Assembly: GCF_000621165.1 (NCBI RefSeq)
Contig: NZ_KK211218.1
Location: 427,196 to 491,195, forward strand
Reading direction: 5' to 3'
DNA: 64,000 bases
Origin: Enterovibrio calviensis DSM 14347
GTDB lineage: Bacteria; Pseudomonadota; Gammaproteobacteria; Enterobacterales; Vibrionaceae
A model generated the notes under the pieces. That model ran no database searches. It worked only from the letters and a program-made list of their open reading frames with translations, and had not been told where the DNA came from. Below, in pieces: positions 1 through 7,882 of the stretch. Every line of letters starts with the position of its first letter. Position 1 is the stretch's first letter. The position numbers and the translations under genes are program-made.

Positions 1-1435
1 CGCTGTTTGGTGCAGAACCAATCCCTACGGTAAACAAGCGACGACTACCCAAATCTTGTTGAATGTAGCCATAAAGTTCATCTTCATTACCAATAGCACC
101 GTCTGTGATGAACACCAGTTGATTAATGTGCTCTGGCATGGGTTCGGAGGCAAAAGCTAGCCCTAGCGCGGGGAGCATTTCCGTGCCGCCGTCGGCTTCG
201 ATCCCTTTAACCACTCGTGTCACCTTGGCAATGTTGGTGCTCGTTGCTTGTAACGGACTTGGCGATAGCACTTCTGCACTTTCATTGAAGACAATCAGAT
301 TAAAATAGTCTGACGGTTCCAAGGTATTCAGCGCATAAACAACAGCTTGTTTGGCTTGCTCCATCGATTCACCGTACATGGAGCCAGATACGTCCAAGAT
401 AAGGGTGATGTTCTGCGGCAATGTATTCACGTGTTGAGATTGCGGTGGCATTGCCATTAACAGCCCGTAGCGCTGACCTCTGTCTTCTTGCACAAACATG
501 GCTGCAACAGGCATCGCCGTTGCCTTTGGTCTCCAAGTAAGAACGAAATCCTGATTGGCTATCTGCATGTCACTCAACGAGACAAAATAGCGGCTTTCCG
601 ATTGCTTATCGATGTTAAGCGAAGCGTTAGGACTATGAACACCTTCAATAGGCAGCCCCATATTGATGTCAGCATCCAATGTAAAATCAATGGCATCTTC
701 TAGCATGGGGTCTCGATACTCTGTCGTGATTTCATTGGCATCTGACACTTGTTTGGTTGCTACCGCCCAACCATTTTGTAGCTCAGCCAACGGTTCTTGA
801 TTAACGCTACGCTCATCCGTTGCTGCTTCAAGTTGTGTTGCGTTTTCAGGTAAGCCTGGAATATAACGTTGAGTGAACGTGGTGGGAAAACGCAAGCTGA
901 ACTCGCCATCTTCGTAATGCACGGTTTCTTGATATTCGATTTCCACCACAATGGTTTCATTGGGGGCAATGTTGGCCACGTGCGTAGAAAACAAGTTAGT
1001 ACGATGCTGCTCGATCAATGACGCTTTCTTGCCTTCGATTGCCGCTTGATTAAATGTTTTCCTCGCGTCTTGTTTCTTTTGGATTTCACCTTCAATGATG
1101 CGCTCGCCTACGCGAATGATAAGGTGGTCCACCGCTGCGTTTTGCGGCAAAGGAAAAAGGTATCGGGCGTGAACCCAATCGTCAGTCGGATTGGTGAAGT
1201 GCTGTTCTACTTTCACTCGATTCACCAATCCATTTATCACCATACTGGCATTGGTGGCGAGCTGTGGCGCTTGCGTCCACATTGAAGCCTCTGAACCTTC
1301 CATTTGTATATACAGACCACCTTCTTCTTCATTGGCAAGCACGACGCTTGGAAGAAGCAATATAAACAGCGCAGTCAGAAGCCAGTCAGAAAGTGGCGCT
1401 CTAAAGGTTAGCCTTGATAGTTTTACGGATAGCAT
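1..1435 (-). CDS. VIT/VWA-domain marine sortase target protein (3' end outside window)
   Basis: The frame is open from ATG at 1435 to the left edge, so the C-terminus is missing. The start follows GAGGA by about nine bases. Visible order: a secretory N-terminus with a hydrophobic core ending near ...VVLANEEE, a vault/inter-alpha-trypsin (VIT) domain over roughly residues 50-180, a linker, then a von Willebrand A domain with the MIDAS motif LDVSGSMYGES near residue 320 and the second MIDAS region around GGTEM. This architecture matches the family known as marine proteobacterial sortase target protein, whose members carry a C-terminal LPXTG-like signal and sit beside a dedicated Gram-negative sortase. 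Neither that signal nor the sortase lies in the window, so the sorting role is inferred. The product should be envelope-exposed with metal-dependent adhesion-like binding; its ligand is unknown. Confidence 0.85.
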   Translation of the reverse strand, partial: MLSVKLSRLTFRAPLSDWLLTALFILLLPSVVLANEEEGGLYIQMEGSEASMWTQAPQLATNASMVINGLVNRVKVEQHFTNPTDDWVHARYLFPLPQNAAVDHLIIRVGERIIEGEIQKKQDARKTFNQAAIEGKKASLIEQHRTNLFSTHVANIAPNETIVVEIEYQETVHYEDGEFSLRFPTTFTQRYIPGLPENATQLEAATDERSVNQEPLAELQNGWAVATKQVSDANEITTEYRDPMLEDAIDFTLDADINMGLPIEGVHSPNASLNIDKQSESRYFVSLSDMQIANQDFVLTWRPKATAMPVAAMFVQEDRGQRYGLLMAMPPQSQHVNTLPQNITLILDVSGSMYGESMEQAKQAVVYALNTLEPSDYFNLIVFNESAEVLSPSPLQATSTNIAKVTRVVKGIEADGGTEMLPALGLAFASEPMPEHINQLVFITDGAIGNEDELYGYIQQDLGSRRLFTVGIGSAPNS

Positions 1436-1762
1436 CGCTGTGTCCTCACTCTTTTTGATAGACACAATTACATCAAATCAATCTGTCACTCACGGGGTGA
1501 CATTCAGGCAAATAAAGACCAAATGTGGCAATATTGTGGCAATACAAACCTTAAAGTTATAGTGCTTTAACCCATATAAATATGAGTAAATAACTGAGCT
1601 ACCGAGGTCTAAAGCATGGGTGGGAAACGAGCAAGAGTATTGATGAGAAGTGGCTGTCTTTATTCACCTTTCTATCAGTTCTATTCAAACTTAAAGGTAT
1701 TTCCCCGAGAATTTTCTAACCCATGTGCTTCATTAGTCACTTGGTTGAAAAATAAGAGTAAT
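1436..1762. other. Intergenic region upstream of the sortase target gene
   Basis: No convincing gene is present. The stretch contains a short inverted repeat, GTCACTCACGGGGTGAC at 1483-1499, and a TGTGGCAATAT/TGTGGCAATA direct repeat just beyond it. Both lie within about 100 bases upstream of the start at 1435 and could be regulatory. A small plus-strand frame here is antisense to the next gene and has no good ribosome binding site. Confidence 0.4.
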
Positions 1763-2179
1763 TTACATGCCAGTCTTAACGACCAGTTCGGTATATCCCG
1801 TGTCAGCATCAAACTCTCGAGCAAATTGGTAAGACGGGAATACCAGAAGGCACACTTCGGCGGTGTGACTCACGATGGTGCCATCAAGCAAGTGTCCGCC
1901 CCATGCTCGCCCTTCTTCATCAGCCACTGAAATGTGCAGGTGAAGATGCTCAGGCGTTAATGTGCCAGACAATGACAGTATTTCGAAGCAAGCGTTCTTT
2001 TGGAAAACGGTAGTACTGTCTGCGAGGCGCATATTGAGAGACGATAAACAACCAACAACGGAAACAACGCATCCGGCTTGAATCTGATTAGCTTTAACGG
2101 CATCGAAGATGGATTGTTTTAAGTCAGCCCCTCGCGTTAATCGGAATGCGATGGGCTGAACGGATGATGACAGGATCAC
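1763..2179 (-). CDS. PPC/DUF296-domain protein
   Basis: A 138-residue protein consisting almost entirely of one PPC (plants and prokaryotes conserved, formerly DUF296) domain. The family fold is a trimeric alpha/beta structure. The HLHLHISVAD stretch near residue 80 supplies the spaced histidines thought to bind metal in bacterial members, and the following GG-HLLDG segment is also typical. There is no AT-hook, so the DNA-binding role of plant relatives should not be transferred. The start ATG overlaps the stop of the upstream 99-residue gene by four bases (ATGA), so the two are probably translationally coupled in one unit with matP. Cellular function is unknown. Confidence 0.8.
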   Translation of the reverse strand: MILSSSVQPIAFRLTRGADLKQSIFDAVKANQIQAGCVVSVVGCLSSLNMRLADSTTVFQKNACFEILSLSGTLTPEHLHLHISVADEEGRAWGGHLLDGTIVSHTAEVCLLVFPSYQFAREFDADTGYTELVVKTGM

Positions 2180-2475
2180 TTGAAAGACTTGTGAGGAAAA
2201 ATGTTGCGAATGCGCTGCTGCACTTTGGAATCAATACCCTTTGAGAAAACCAACTTGGCAGGCTTGAAGCGATTACGGTAAACCTTCACCGTGCCATCAA
2301 TCGGGGTTCGCTTGTTGATTTCAGTACAATCATGCAAGAAACCCTGAGGGATTTTACCTTTGGTTTTAACTAAGGTGCCGTTTTTGAACGAAATGAGAAT
2401 GATTGGGCGGTCAATGGCGATAAACACAAACAACGCGATAAAACTACCCGCCAGAAAGTACTCCATGGATGTCAC
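2176..2475 (-). CDS. Small membrane-anchored DUF3634-like protein
   Basis: A 99-residue protein with a single N-terminal hydrophobic segment at about residues 6-25 (YFLAGSFIALFVFIAI), then a basic cytoplasmic-type domain rich in Lys and Arg that contains TPIDGTVKVYRNRFKPAKL. Length, topology and the central TP motif resemble the DUF3634 family of Vibrio and Shewanella relatives; I recognise this from memory and could not confirm it. It starts one base after the matP stop region and overlaps the PPC gene by four bases, so the three genes are likely cotranscribed. No function is known. Confidence 0.7.
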   Translation of the reverse strand: MTSMEYFLAGSFIALFVFIAIDRPIILISFKNGTLVKTKGKIPQGFLHDCTEINKRTPIDGTVKVYRNRFKPAKLVFSKGIDSKVQQRIRNIFPHKSFK

Positions 2476-2476
2476 C

Positions 2477-2926
2477 TTACATATCTAACAAACTGCTTAA
2501 ATCTTTCTTCAACGCATCCACTTTCTTGTTTGCGTTTTGTGACCGGTTTGCCTCTCCGATCAAATACTCAATGGTATCTGATAATGTGGCATCAAGTTCT
2601 TGCGCCTTGATTGACAGCTTTTCCCACACGCGGAAATCCAAGTCGATAGACTTTTTACGGGTATGTTCTTGTTCTGCATTGAAATGGCGCTTTCGCTTCG
2701 CGCGGATAGCTTGCTTGAGCTTGATATCAAGCTCTGGAGACATATGCTCACCAATCCATTCAATGACTTTGGTTGGCTCATGTTCGAGTGCAAGAAGCGA
2801 TTTAACTGCTGCGTCGACTTCGCTGGTATCCACATAACGGGACACATTGAAGCCTTCTTTATGCTTCTTGACCAGATAGCTCCATTTCCATCCAGCTTCT
2901 AGATTTTCAAGTTGTTGATATTTCAT
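2477..2926 (-). CDS. matP: Macrodomain Ter protein MatP
   Basis: MatP binds matS sites as a dimer and compacts the terminus region of the chromosome, also linking it to the division machinery. The 149-residue product matches the E. coli protein (150 residues) along its length: the MKYQQLENLEAGWKW start, the basic RAKRKRHFNAEQEHTRKKSIDL block that leads into the ribbon-helix-helix DNA-binding domain (about residues 85-130), and the C-terminal coiled-coil tail. Gene order matP-lonH-fabA-rmf is the same as in E. coli. Several matS sites in this window are its expected targets, including a near-match at 2972-2984 some 45 bases upstream of its own start. Confidence 0.96.
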   Translation of the reverse strand: MKYQQLENLEAGWKWSYLVKKHKEGFNVSRYVDTSEVDAAVKSLLALEHEPTKVIEWIGEHMSPELDIKLKQAIRAKRKRHFNAEQEHTRKKSIDLDFRVWEKLSIKAQELDATLSDTIEYLIGEANRSQNANKKVDALKKDLSSLLDM

Positions 2927-2971
2927 ATTTTTAATTATTTATTGTTGAGAGCGAAAATTATGTGAAATACA

Positions 2972-2984
2972 GTGACAGCGTAAC
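2972..2984. promoter_or_regulatory. matS-like site (one mismatch) upstream of matP
   Basis: The sequence GTGACAGCGTAAC fits GTGACRNYGTCAC with one difference (GTAAC for GTCAC). It lies in the matP/lonH divergent region. The same deviation recurs at 9901, 26457 and 40610 and, in reverse orientation, at 23533 and 55468. Confidence 0.55.
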
Positions 2985-3186
2985 AGTAGATTACTTTTTA
3001 ATCAAATACTGCGTCGGTTATCTTATTGATATTTTCGTCGGCTAGCTCACAAAGTCAGCGAAGGACTACCCTAAACTTCGATTTAGTTTCTCGAATCATG
3101 ACAAGCGCTTATCTTCGCTACTTTGCCGAGTGTTATTCATCTATAATGCCTCCATCGCAAACCCCCAAAGGTAGAAACCCAGACGT

Positions 3187-4860
3187 ATGCAAGAAGTTAC
3201 CTGGCAGTCCGTTGTTCCTCAGTTCTCTCACGTAGAGCAGCACATAGAAAACTATGCTTCGCTAGACGCCATTGCGCCCAGCGCCCTACAACCTCGACTG
3301 AAAGACAGCATTCAACGAACTGTTCACGAGTCGCGTTTCCCTCGCCTTTTGCTCGTCACTGCGCCTGATGTTCACGACTACTTTACCTTGGTAGAGAAAA
3401 TGGTTGTTGACCACCTACCTCGCCCTGATATGCCCGTTGTTTTGGCAGAGAATTTTAATGAAACTCAACTGTTTGGCGCAGTTTATCCTAACCAGCAAGA
3501 TGTGACAACGTCACATACTGTACGAGGTCTTCTTCATCAAGCCAACGGCGGTGTGCTGGTTATCTCGCTAACAGGTATCATTAGCCAACCTAATATTTGG
3601 AATCGCCTTAAGAGCGTTATCTCGACGAATACGCTTCATTGGCACTGTGCGAAAGCTGACACCTACTGCGATCTGCCCGCCCCTGAAGACGTTTCAGTGA
3701 GTGTGATCGTGATTGGTGACCGAAGCCTGATGGCTGATTTTGAATCTGGTGAGCCTGAATTGCACGGAATCAGCAGCTATTGCGAATACGAGCAAGATTT
3801 CCACGTTAATGCCGACAACATTGATGATTACTTGTCCGTGGTTAAAGGCTTTCAGCAGCAATTCGATGTGAAACCGCTAACCAATGGCGCAGTAAAGCGC
3901 TTCATGCAAGCCGGTGCGCGTTTTGCGGAAGATCAGGATCGTCTGCCTCTTTGCCCATTGTGGATTCAAACCATTTTGAGAGAAGCGGATTACCAATCGA
4001 ACGAAGATGTGATTTCTGAATCCGATCTCGATGCGGCTATCTCTGCCAAATACTTCCGCGAATCCTATCTGCCCCTTCGCGCTGTTGATGACATCCATAA
4101 AGGTCAGGTCTTTATTGATACTGAAGGCGAACACATCGGTCAGGTCAACGGTTTAACCGTGATTGAAATGCCAGGCCATCCAATGGCTTATGGTGAACCT
4201 GCCCGCATTTCATGTGTGGTTCACTTTGGCGATGGCGACATTGCCGATGTTGAGCGCAAAGCAGAATTGGGCGGTAATATTCACGCGAAAGGCATGATGA
4301 TCATGCAAGCCTTTGTTAGCGCCGCTTTGGATTTAGACGAGCCTTTGCCTTATTCGGCGTCGATTGTATTTGAGCAATCTTATTGCGAAGTCGACGGCGA
4401 CAGCGCATCACTCGCCGAATTGTGTGCTTTTGTCAGTGCCCTTGCTCAGCAACCTATCAATCAAAGTATTGCGATCACCGGTGCTGTTGACCAATTTGGT
4501 CGCGTACAAGCGGTTGGCGGGATCAATGAGAAGATTGAAGGCTTCTACCACATCTGTGAGCACCGTGGCTTATCTGGCGAGCAAGGCGTTATCTTACCGA
4601 TGACAAACCTTAACGCTCTGTGCCTCAGCAAAGACGTTACCGAAGCAATCCGTGATGGCAAGTTCCATATTTGGGCAGTCGAAAATGTCGAAGAAGCTTT
4701 CCCTCTTATCACCGGCATGCCATTTAGCGGCGAAGAAGGCGATGAAGAAACGGAAACCTTGTTGGATAAAATCGCGTTAAGAATCGATATGTTCCATCAT
4801 GGTGAGCATCGTCACATATCACTAATTAATAGGTTAAAAAACTTATTCACCAAACACTGA
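3187..4860 (+). CDS. lonH: Lon-family protease-like protein LonH (YcbZ)
   Basis: A 557-residue homologue of E. coli YcbZ/LonH. The C-terminal third is an S16 Lon-type protease domain with the Ser-Lys dyad visible: Ser406 in VDGDSASLAEL and Lys449 in GGINEKIEGF. The N-terminal half corresponds to an AAA-like region, but I see no Walker A GxxGxGK[ST]; the matching segment reads LLLVTAPDVHDYF, so ATP hydrolysis is doubtful. The N-terminus MQEVTWQSVVP aligns with the E. coli protein, supporting this start. It lies between matP and fabA as in enterobacteria. A perfect matS site (3502-3514) is embedded in its coding sequence. Substrates are unknown. Confidence 0.9.
   Translation: MQEVTWQSVVPQFSHVEQHIENYASLDAIAPSALQPRLKDSIQRTVHESRFPRLLLVTAPDVHDYFTLVEKMVVDHLPRPDMPVVLAENFNETQLFGAVYPNQQDVTTSHTVRGLLHQANGGVLVISLTGIISQPNIWNRLKSVISTNTLHWHCAKADTYCDLPAPEDVSVSVIVIGDRSLMADFESGEPELHGISSYCEYEQDFHVNADNIDDYLSVVKGFQQQFDVKPLTNGAVKRFMQAGARFAEDQDRLPLCPLWIQTILREADYQSNEDVISESDLDAAISAKYFRESYLPLRAVDDIHKGQVFIDTEGEHIGQVNGLTVIEMPGHPMAYGEPARISCVVHFGDGDIADVERKAELGGNIHAKGMMIMQAFVSAALDLDEPLPYSASIVFEQSYCEVDGDSASLAELCAFVSALAQQPINQSIAITGAVDQFGRVQAVGGINEKIEGFYHICEHRGLSGEQGVILPMTNLNALCLSKDVTEAIRDGKFHIWAVENVEEAFPLITGMPFSGEEGDEETETLLDKIALRIDMFHHGEHRHISLINRLKNLFTKH
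3502..3514. promoter_or_regulatory. Perfect matS site inside lonH
   Basis: GTGACAACGTCAC matches the MatP recognition consensus GTGACRNYGTCAC at every position. Confidence 0.85.
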
Positions 4861-4871
4861 TCAGAGTTGTC

Positions 4872-4891
4872 TAGCGTACACGTGTACGCTA
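4872..4891. promoter_or_regulatory. FabR-type operator palindrome upstream of fabA
   Basis: A perfect 20-base palindrome, TAGCGTACAC/GTGTACGCTA, lies 38 bases before the fabA start. Its sequence closely resembles the FabR operator AGCGTACA-N-TGTACGCT known upstream of fabA and fabB in enterobacteria, where FabR represses unsaturated fatty acid synthesis. FabR itself is not in the window, so the regulator is inferred from the site. Confidence 0.8.
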
Positions 4892-4928
4892 AAGTGCCTT
4901 TAACTTATTTAGGAGCTATGTAACGCCA

Positions 4929-5441
4929 ATGAAACCGAACTCTTATGACCGTAATGACCTGATTGCCTCTAGCCAAGGTGAACTTTTTGGCCCTGGACGT
5001 CCTCAACTTCCAGCACCAAACATGCTGATGATGGATCGCATCTCAAACATCACCGACGAAGGTGGTGATTTTGGCAAAGGCTTCATCGTTGCGGAATTGG
5101 ACATTACACCAAACCTTTGGTTCTTCGATTGCCACTTCCCTGGTGACCCAGTGATGCCAGGTTGTTTAGGTCTTGATGCTATGTGGCAACTCGTAGGCTT
5201 CTTCCTTGGTTGGATGGATGGCGAAGGTAAAGGCCGTGCACTAGGTGTAGGTGAAGTGAAGTTCACTGGTCAAATTCTGCCGACAGCTAAAAAAGTGACT
5301 TACGAAATTCAAATGAAGCGTGTTATCAACCGTAAATTGGTGATGGGCGTTGCAGATGGTCGCGTACTCGTAGATGGTAAAGAAATCTATGTCGCAAAAG
5401 ATTTGAAAGTAGGTCTATTCAAAGACACCTCTTCTTTCTAA
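4929..5441 (+). CDS. fabA: 3-hydroxydecanoyl-ACP dehydratase/isomerase FabA
   Basis: FabA dehydrates 3-hydroxyacyl-ACP and isomerises trans-2- to cis-3-decenoyl-ACP, the branch point for unsaturated fatty acids in the cytosol. The 170-residue hot-dog protein has the catalytic pair in context: His69 in [10 protein letters not shown] and Asp83 in [11 protein letters not shown]. The [13 protein letters not shown] and [12 protein letters not shown] blocks are also family hallmarks, and length equals the E. coli enzyme. An AGGAG lies 13 bases upstream, with an ATGTAA start-stop element between it and the true start. A FabR-type palindrome precedes it and a strong terminator follows, so it is probably a single-gene transcript. 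Confidence 0.97.
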   Translation: MKPNSYDRNDLIASSQGELFGPGRPQLPAPNMLMMDRISNITDEGGDFGKGFIVAELDITPNLWFFDCHFPGDPVMPGCLGLDAMWQLVGFFLGWMDGEGKGRALGVGEVKFTGQILPTAKKVTYEIQMKRVINRKLVMGVADGRVLVDGKEIYVAKDLKVGLFKDTSSF

Positions 5442-5462
5442 TCTCCTTGCCATAATCGTCTT

Positions 5463-5487
5463 AAACCGCCCTCGTGGCGGTTTTTTT
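5463..5487 (+). terminator. Rho-independent terminator of fabA
   Basis: Stem AAACCGCC/GGCGGTTT with a CTCGT loop, followed by seven T residues. Confidence 0.9.
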
Positions 5488-5647
5488 GTATCATCCAACC
5501 TCCCTTTCATTTTGCTACCGTTCATCTCACACGGTGTCTTATAGCCCTCGAAACAGGGACTCCCTCTACATGGTTAGGTATACCCATGATACTTTTTTCA
5601 CAATGCCATTCAATTTAATTAGTTATAGTGCGTTAAGGGTTTAAATA

Positions 5648-5668
5648 AAAGCCCCGATAACGGGGCTG
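5648..5668 (-). terminator. Rho-independent terminator of rmf
   Basis: Stem AGCCCCG/CGGGGCT with a short ATAA loop; on the minus strand it is followed by TTTTATTTAA. It lies 26 bases beyond the rmf stop codon. Confidence 0.85.
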
Positions 5669-5693
5669 TCAAATGTGCATTAAAAGAAAAGTA

Positions 5694-5864
5694 TTATTTC
5701 ATCGACGACGCTTTTGTATCTCTGCCATCACGCCAACCTCCTAGCCATTGGCTGCGTGCGTCCGTGGCTTGATAAGGACATGTCTCAGAGGATCGACCGC
5801 TTACACCAGCTTGGTAGCCTTTCGCTTGTGCTCGCTCTAAACGATCTCGCTTCTGTCTTTTCAT
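5694..5864 (-). CDS. rmf: Ribosome modulation factor
   Basis: A 56-residue protein starting MKRQKRDRLERAQAKGY, continuing through a GRSSETCPY segment and QWLGGWRDGR. This is the RMF family, which binds 70S ribosomes in stationary phase and promotes their dimerisation to inactive 100S particles. Length is close to the E. coli protein (55 residues). Position directly downstream of and convergent with fabA matches the conserved neighbourhood, although E. coli has it in the other orientation relative to some neighbours. The ATG at 5864 is preceded by GAGGGCGG, a good ribosome binding site. A terminator follows the gene, so it is a monocistronic unit. Confidence 0.95.
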   Translation of the reverse strand: MKRQKRDRLERAQAKGYQAGVSGRSSETCPYQATDARSQWLGGWRDGRDTKASSMK

Positions 5865-6029
5865 ATTTCCGCCCTCTTATCCTTCGATAAACGATTCTTT
5901 ACGGTACGGCTTCACTAACGTTACTCATTTGTGAATCGCACCATTTAAGAGTCAGGCATGGTCAATAAATAATCAAGTATGAACTAGCTCATCCAACAAA
6001 AATTTGTGAGGATGAGCCAAAAACAAACA

Positions 6030-7880
6030 TTACTTTCTTTTTCTGAAAACGCCGCCTAAGCCAAGAAGAACAAGGCCTAGCACACCGATACTACCGCCGC
6101 TACGGGTGATAACGTTTTCTTCAACTGGACGAGGAGTAATATCGCCACCAGGCAAACGTGTCAATTTCACAGCCACCAGCTCTTCTTCGCTGTCACAAAG
6201 TGCATTTTGTGCCGTTGAACTATAGCCACCAGCACAATAGAACGCTGACGCTGCTATGTTGCCATTGTCTGCAATATCAAACGCTTCAGCGATACGGAAG
6301 TCATTGGCACCACCAGATCCATTGGTCAGATCATCAAGTAGCCAACCACGTTTTCCGTCAAAATCTGCACTTGCTGTGCCATGCGCATAAATATAACCAC
6401 GCTGGCGACGCTCTCTATCTCGTGAACTCTCGATGTCGACTTTACCCACCAATTCACTATCGGTGTTTAATGCTGCGGCTGTCGCGTTATAGCCACTGAA
6501 GAACAATGAACTCTGCATAGTACCAAGTAAGGTTGTTTCTCCATCTTGGCTTATGAAGATGTTCTCTGAAAATGAACCACTATTTGAATTTATATACTTC
6601 GCCACACCAACAATCACACCAGCACTGTTGGTGCCAGTAGCCATGCTATAGCTGAAACGCTCACGTTGGTCTTCAAACCCTTTAATAGGTTCTATCTCCC
6701 AGCACTTTTCTACCGAAACACCATTTTTCAAATCACTAATACAGTTTGAAAACTCAGGTACAGGTATGAACTGAACCGCTCTCGCATAGAAGCGATTGTC
6801 GTCATAAGTAGAATAACCCACCAAATATGGCTTATTAGTGTCACCCCCTAGTAAAGCTGCGCTAAGGACACTTGCTTGAGCCGTGTCATCATCATGACCC
6901 GAAGTACCACTTGGGAAGTCACTAACAACCGTTACTGCGTTAATTGCGGTTGTTGGTTCGGCCGTGGTTAGCCATACTGCAGCTTGATTGGCAAATTGAA
7001 CGTACTGACAAGCTCTATCTGCGTAGTCAACCGTATTTTGGCAGCTGAGCAAACTAGAAAGGGTTGCCGTTGCACCTTCAGGAACTTTTTCTGATTCACC
7101 TAGATCAGCCATATTGGCAACTGACGCTGAACCATAAGTGATGGTGACGCCTGCAGCCTCAATTAAACCATTCGCATTAGTTTGACCAATCGTTGGGATA
7201 ACACCCGTCGCTGAAGCTGGAGGTAGTAGTTCAGCGTCATTGACAAAACCACGGCGAACAAATGCACGGGCATTGTATAAACCTGCATCATAGTATGGGC
7301 TGCTAGATGCACCTACAGGGGAGCCTGCATCAGTTAACGAGTTAACAACAACATTTGTGGAATCTGCATTAGGCATTCCTGAAGGAGCAGCACCAGAAAC
7401 ACCATCGCCAAATGGATTTACCGGGCTTCCAACAGTTGCCATACTGTTACTCGAGAAACCATCGGACCAAGCCTCAATTTCTTCTTTTAAACCGCCAACA
7501 CATACACCAGCGTCAAAATCTGTGCTGTCGCAAACCTCACCTAGATCTTTCAATCCATACCATTTTTCAGCAGACCATGTATTGCATGTGCTGTAGCCAA
7601 GGTATCTGTCACAATAGAGATCTAAGTCATCACGACTATTGATAAAATGCTCTACATCTACCATGTAAGGTAGTTCTTCTGAATAGTTGAGCCCCACAGG
7701 GCCTTTCAACACTTCAACAGCAATTGTATTACCATCAGGAGAAATGGCTGTTGCCGCAGCGGTTTGACTTGCCGACGCATTGTCTACACGCTCGACAGAA
7801 TACAGCGCTGCGTTTGCTGTAAGTGGTAAACCAGCCATCGCAAGTGCGACAGCTGAAAGTTTGAATTTGTTGAACTGCAT
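6030..7880 (-). CDS. DUF3466 protein with GlyGly-CTERM sorting tail
   Basis: A 616-residue exported protein when started at ATG 7880, whose AAGGA lies at the end of uup; a longer frame upstream lacks a better start and would hide the signal peptide MQFNKFKLSAVALAMAGLPLTANA. The body resembles DUF3466 proteins of Vibrio and Shewanella, with repeated short motifs such as DAGLYNARAFVRRGF and GTNSAGVIVG and several cysteines (at least four in the first 120 residues). The C-terminus has SGGSIGVLGLVLLGLGG followed by RKRK, a GlyGly-CTERM tail: a Gly-rich motif, a transmembrane helix and a basic end that rhombosortase cleaves before type II secretion. Neither rhombosortase nor the secretion genes are in this window. 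Its biological role is unknown. It begins two bases after uup ends, so they probably share a transcript. Confidence 0.85.
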   Translation of the reverse strand: MQFNKFKLSAVALAMAGLPLTANAALYSVERVDNASASQTAAATAISPDGNTIAVEVLKGPVGLNYSEELPYMVDVEHFINSRDDLDLYCDRYLGYSTCNTWSAEKWYGLKDLGEVCDSTDFDAGVCVGGLKEEIEAWSDGFSSNSMATVGSPVNPFGDGVSGAAPSGMPNADSTNVVVNSLTDAGSPVGASSSPYYDAGLYNARAFVRRGFVNDAELLPPASATGVIPTIGQTNANGLIEAAGVTITYGSASVANMADLGESEKVPEGATATLSSLLSCQNTVDYADRACQYVQFANQAAVWLTTAEPTTAINAVTVVSDFPSGTSGHDDDTAQASVLSAALLGGDTNKPYLVGYSTYDDNRFYARAVQFIPVPEFSNCISDLKNGVSVEKCWEIEPIKGFEDQRERFSYSMATGTNSAGVIVGVAKYINSNSGSFSENIFISQDGETTLLGTMQSSLFFSGYNATAAALNTDSELVGKVDIESSRDRERRQRGYIYAHGTASADFDGKRGWLLDDLTNGSGGANDFRIAEAFDIADNGNIAASAFYCAGGYSSTAQNALCDSEEELVAVKLTRLPGGDITPRPVEENVITRSGGSIGVLGLVLLGLGGVFRKRK

Positions 7881-7882
7881 TA

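Noticed and set aside
1616-1930. Plus-strand frame of 104 codons overlapping the PPC gene
   Set aside because: No ribosome site, no family similarity and antisense to a supported gene.
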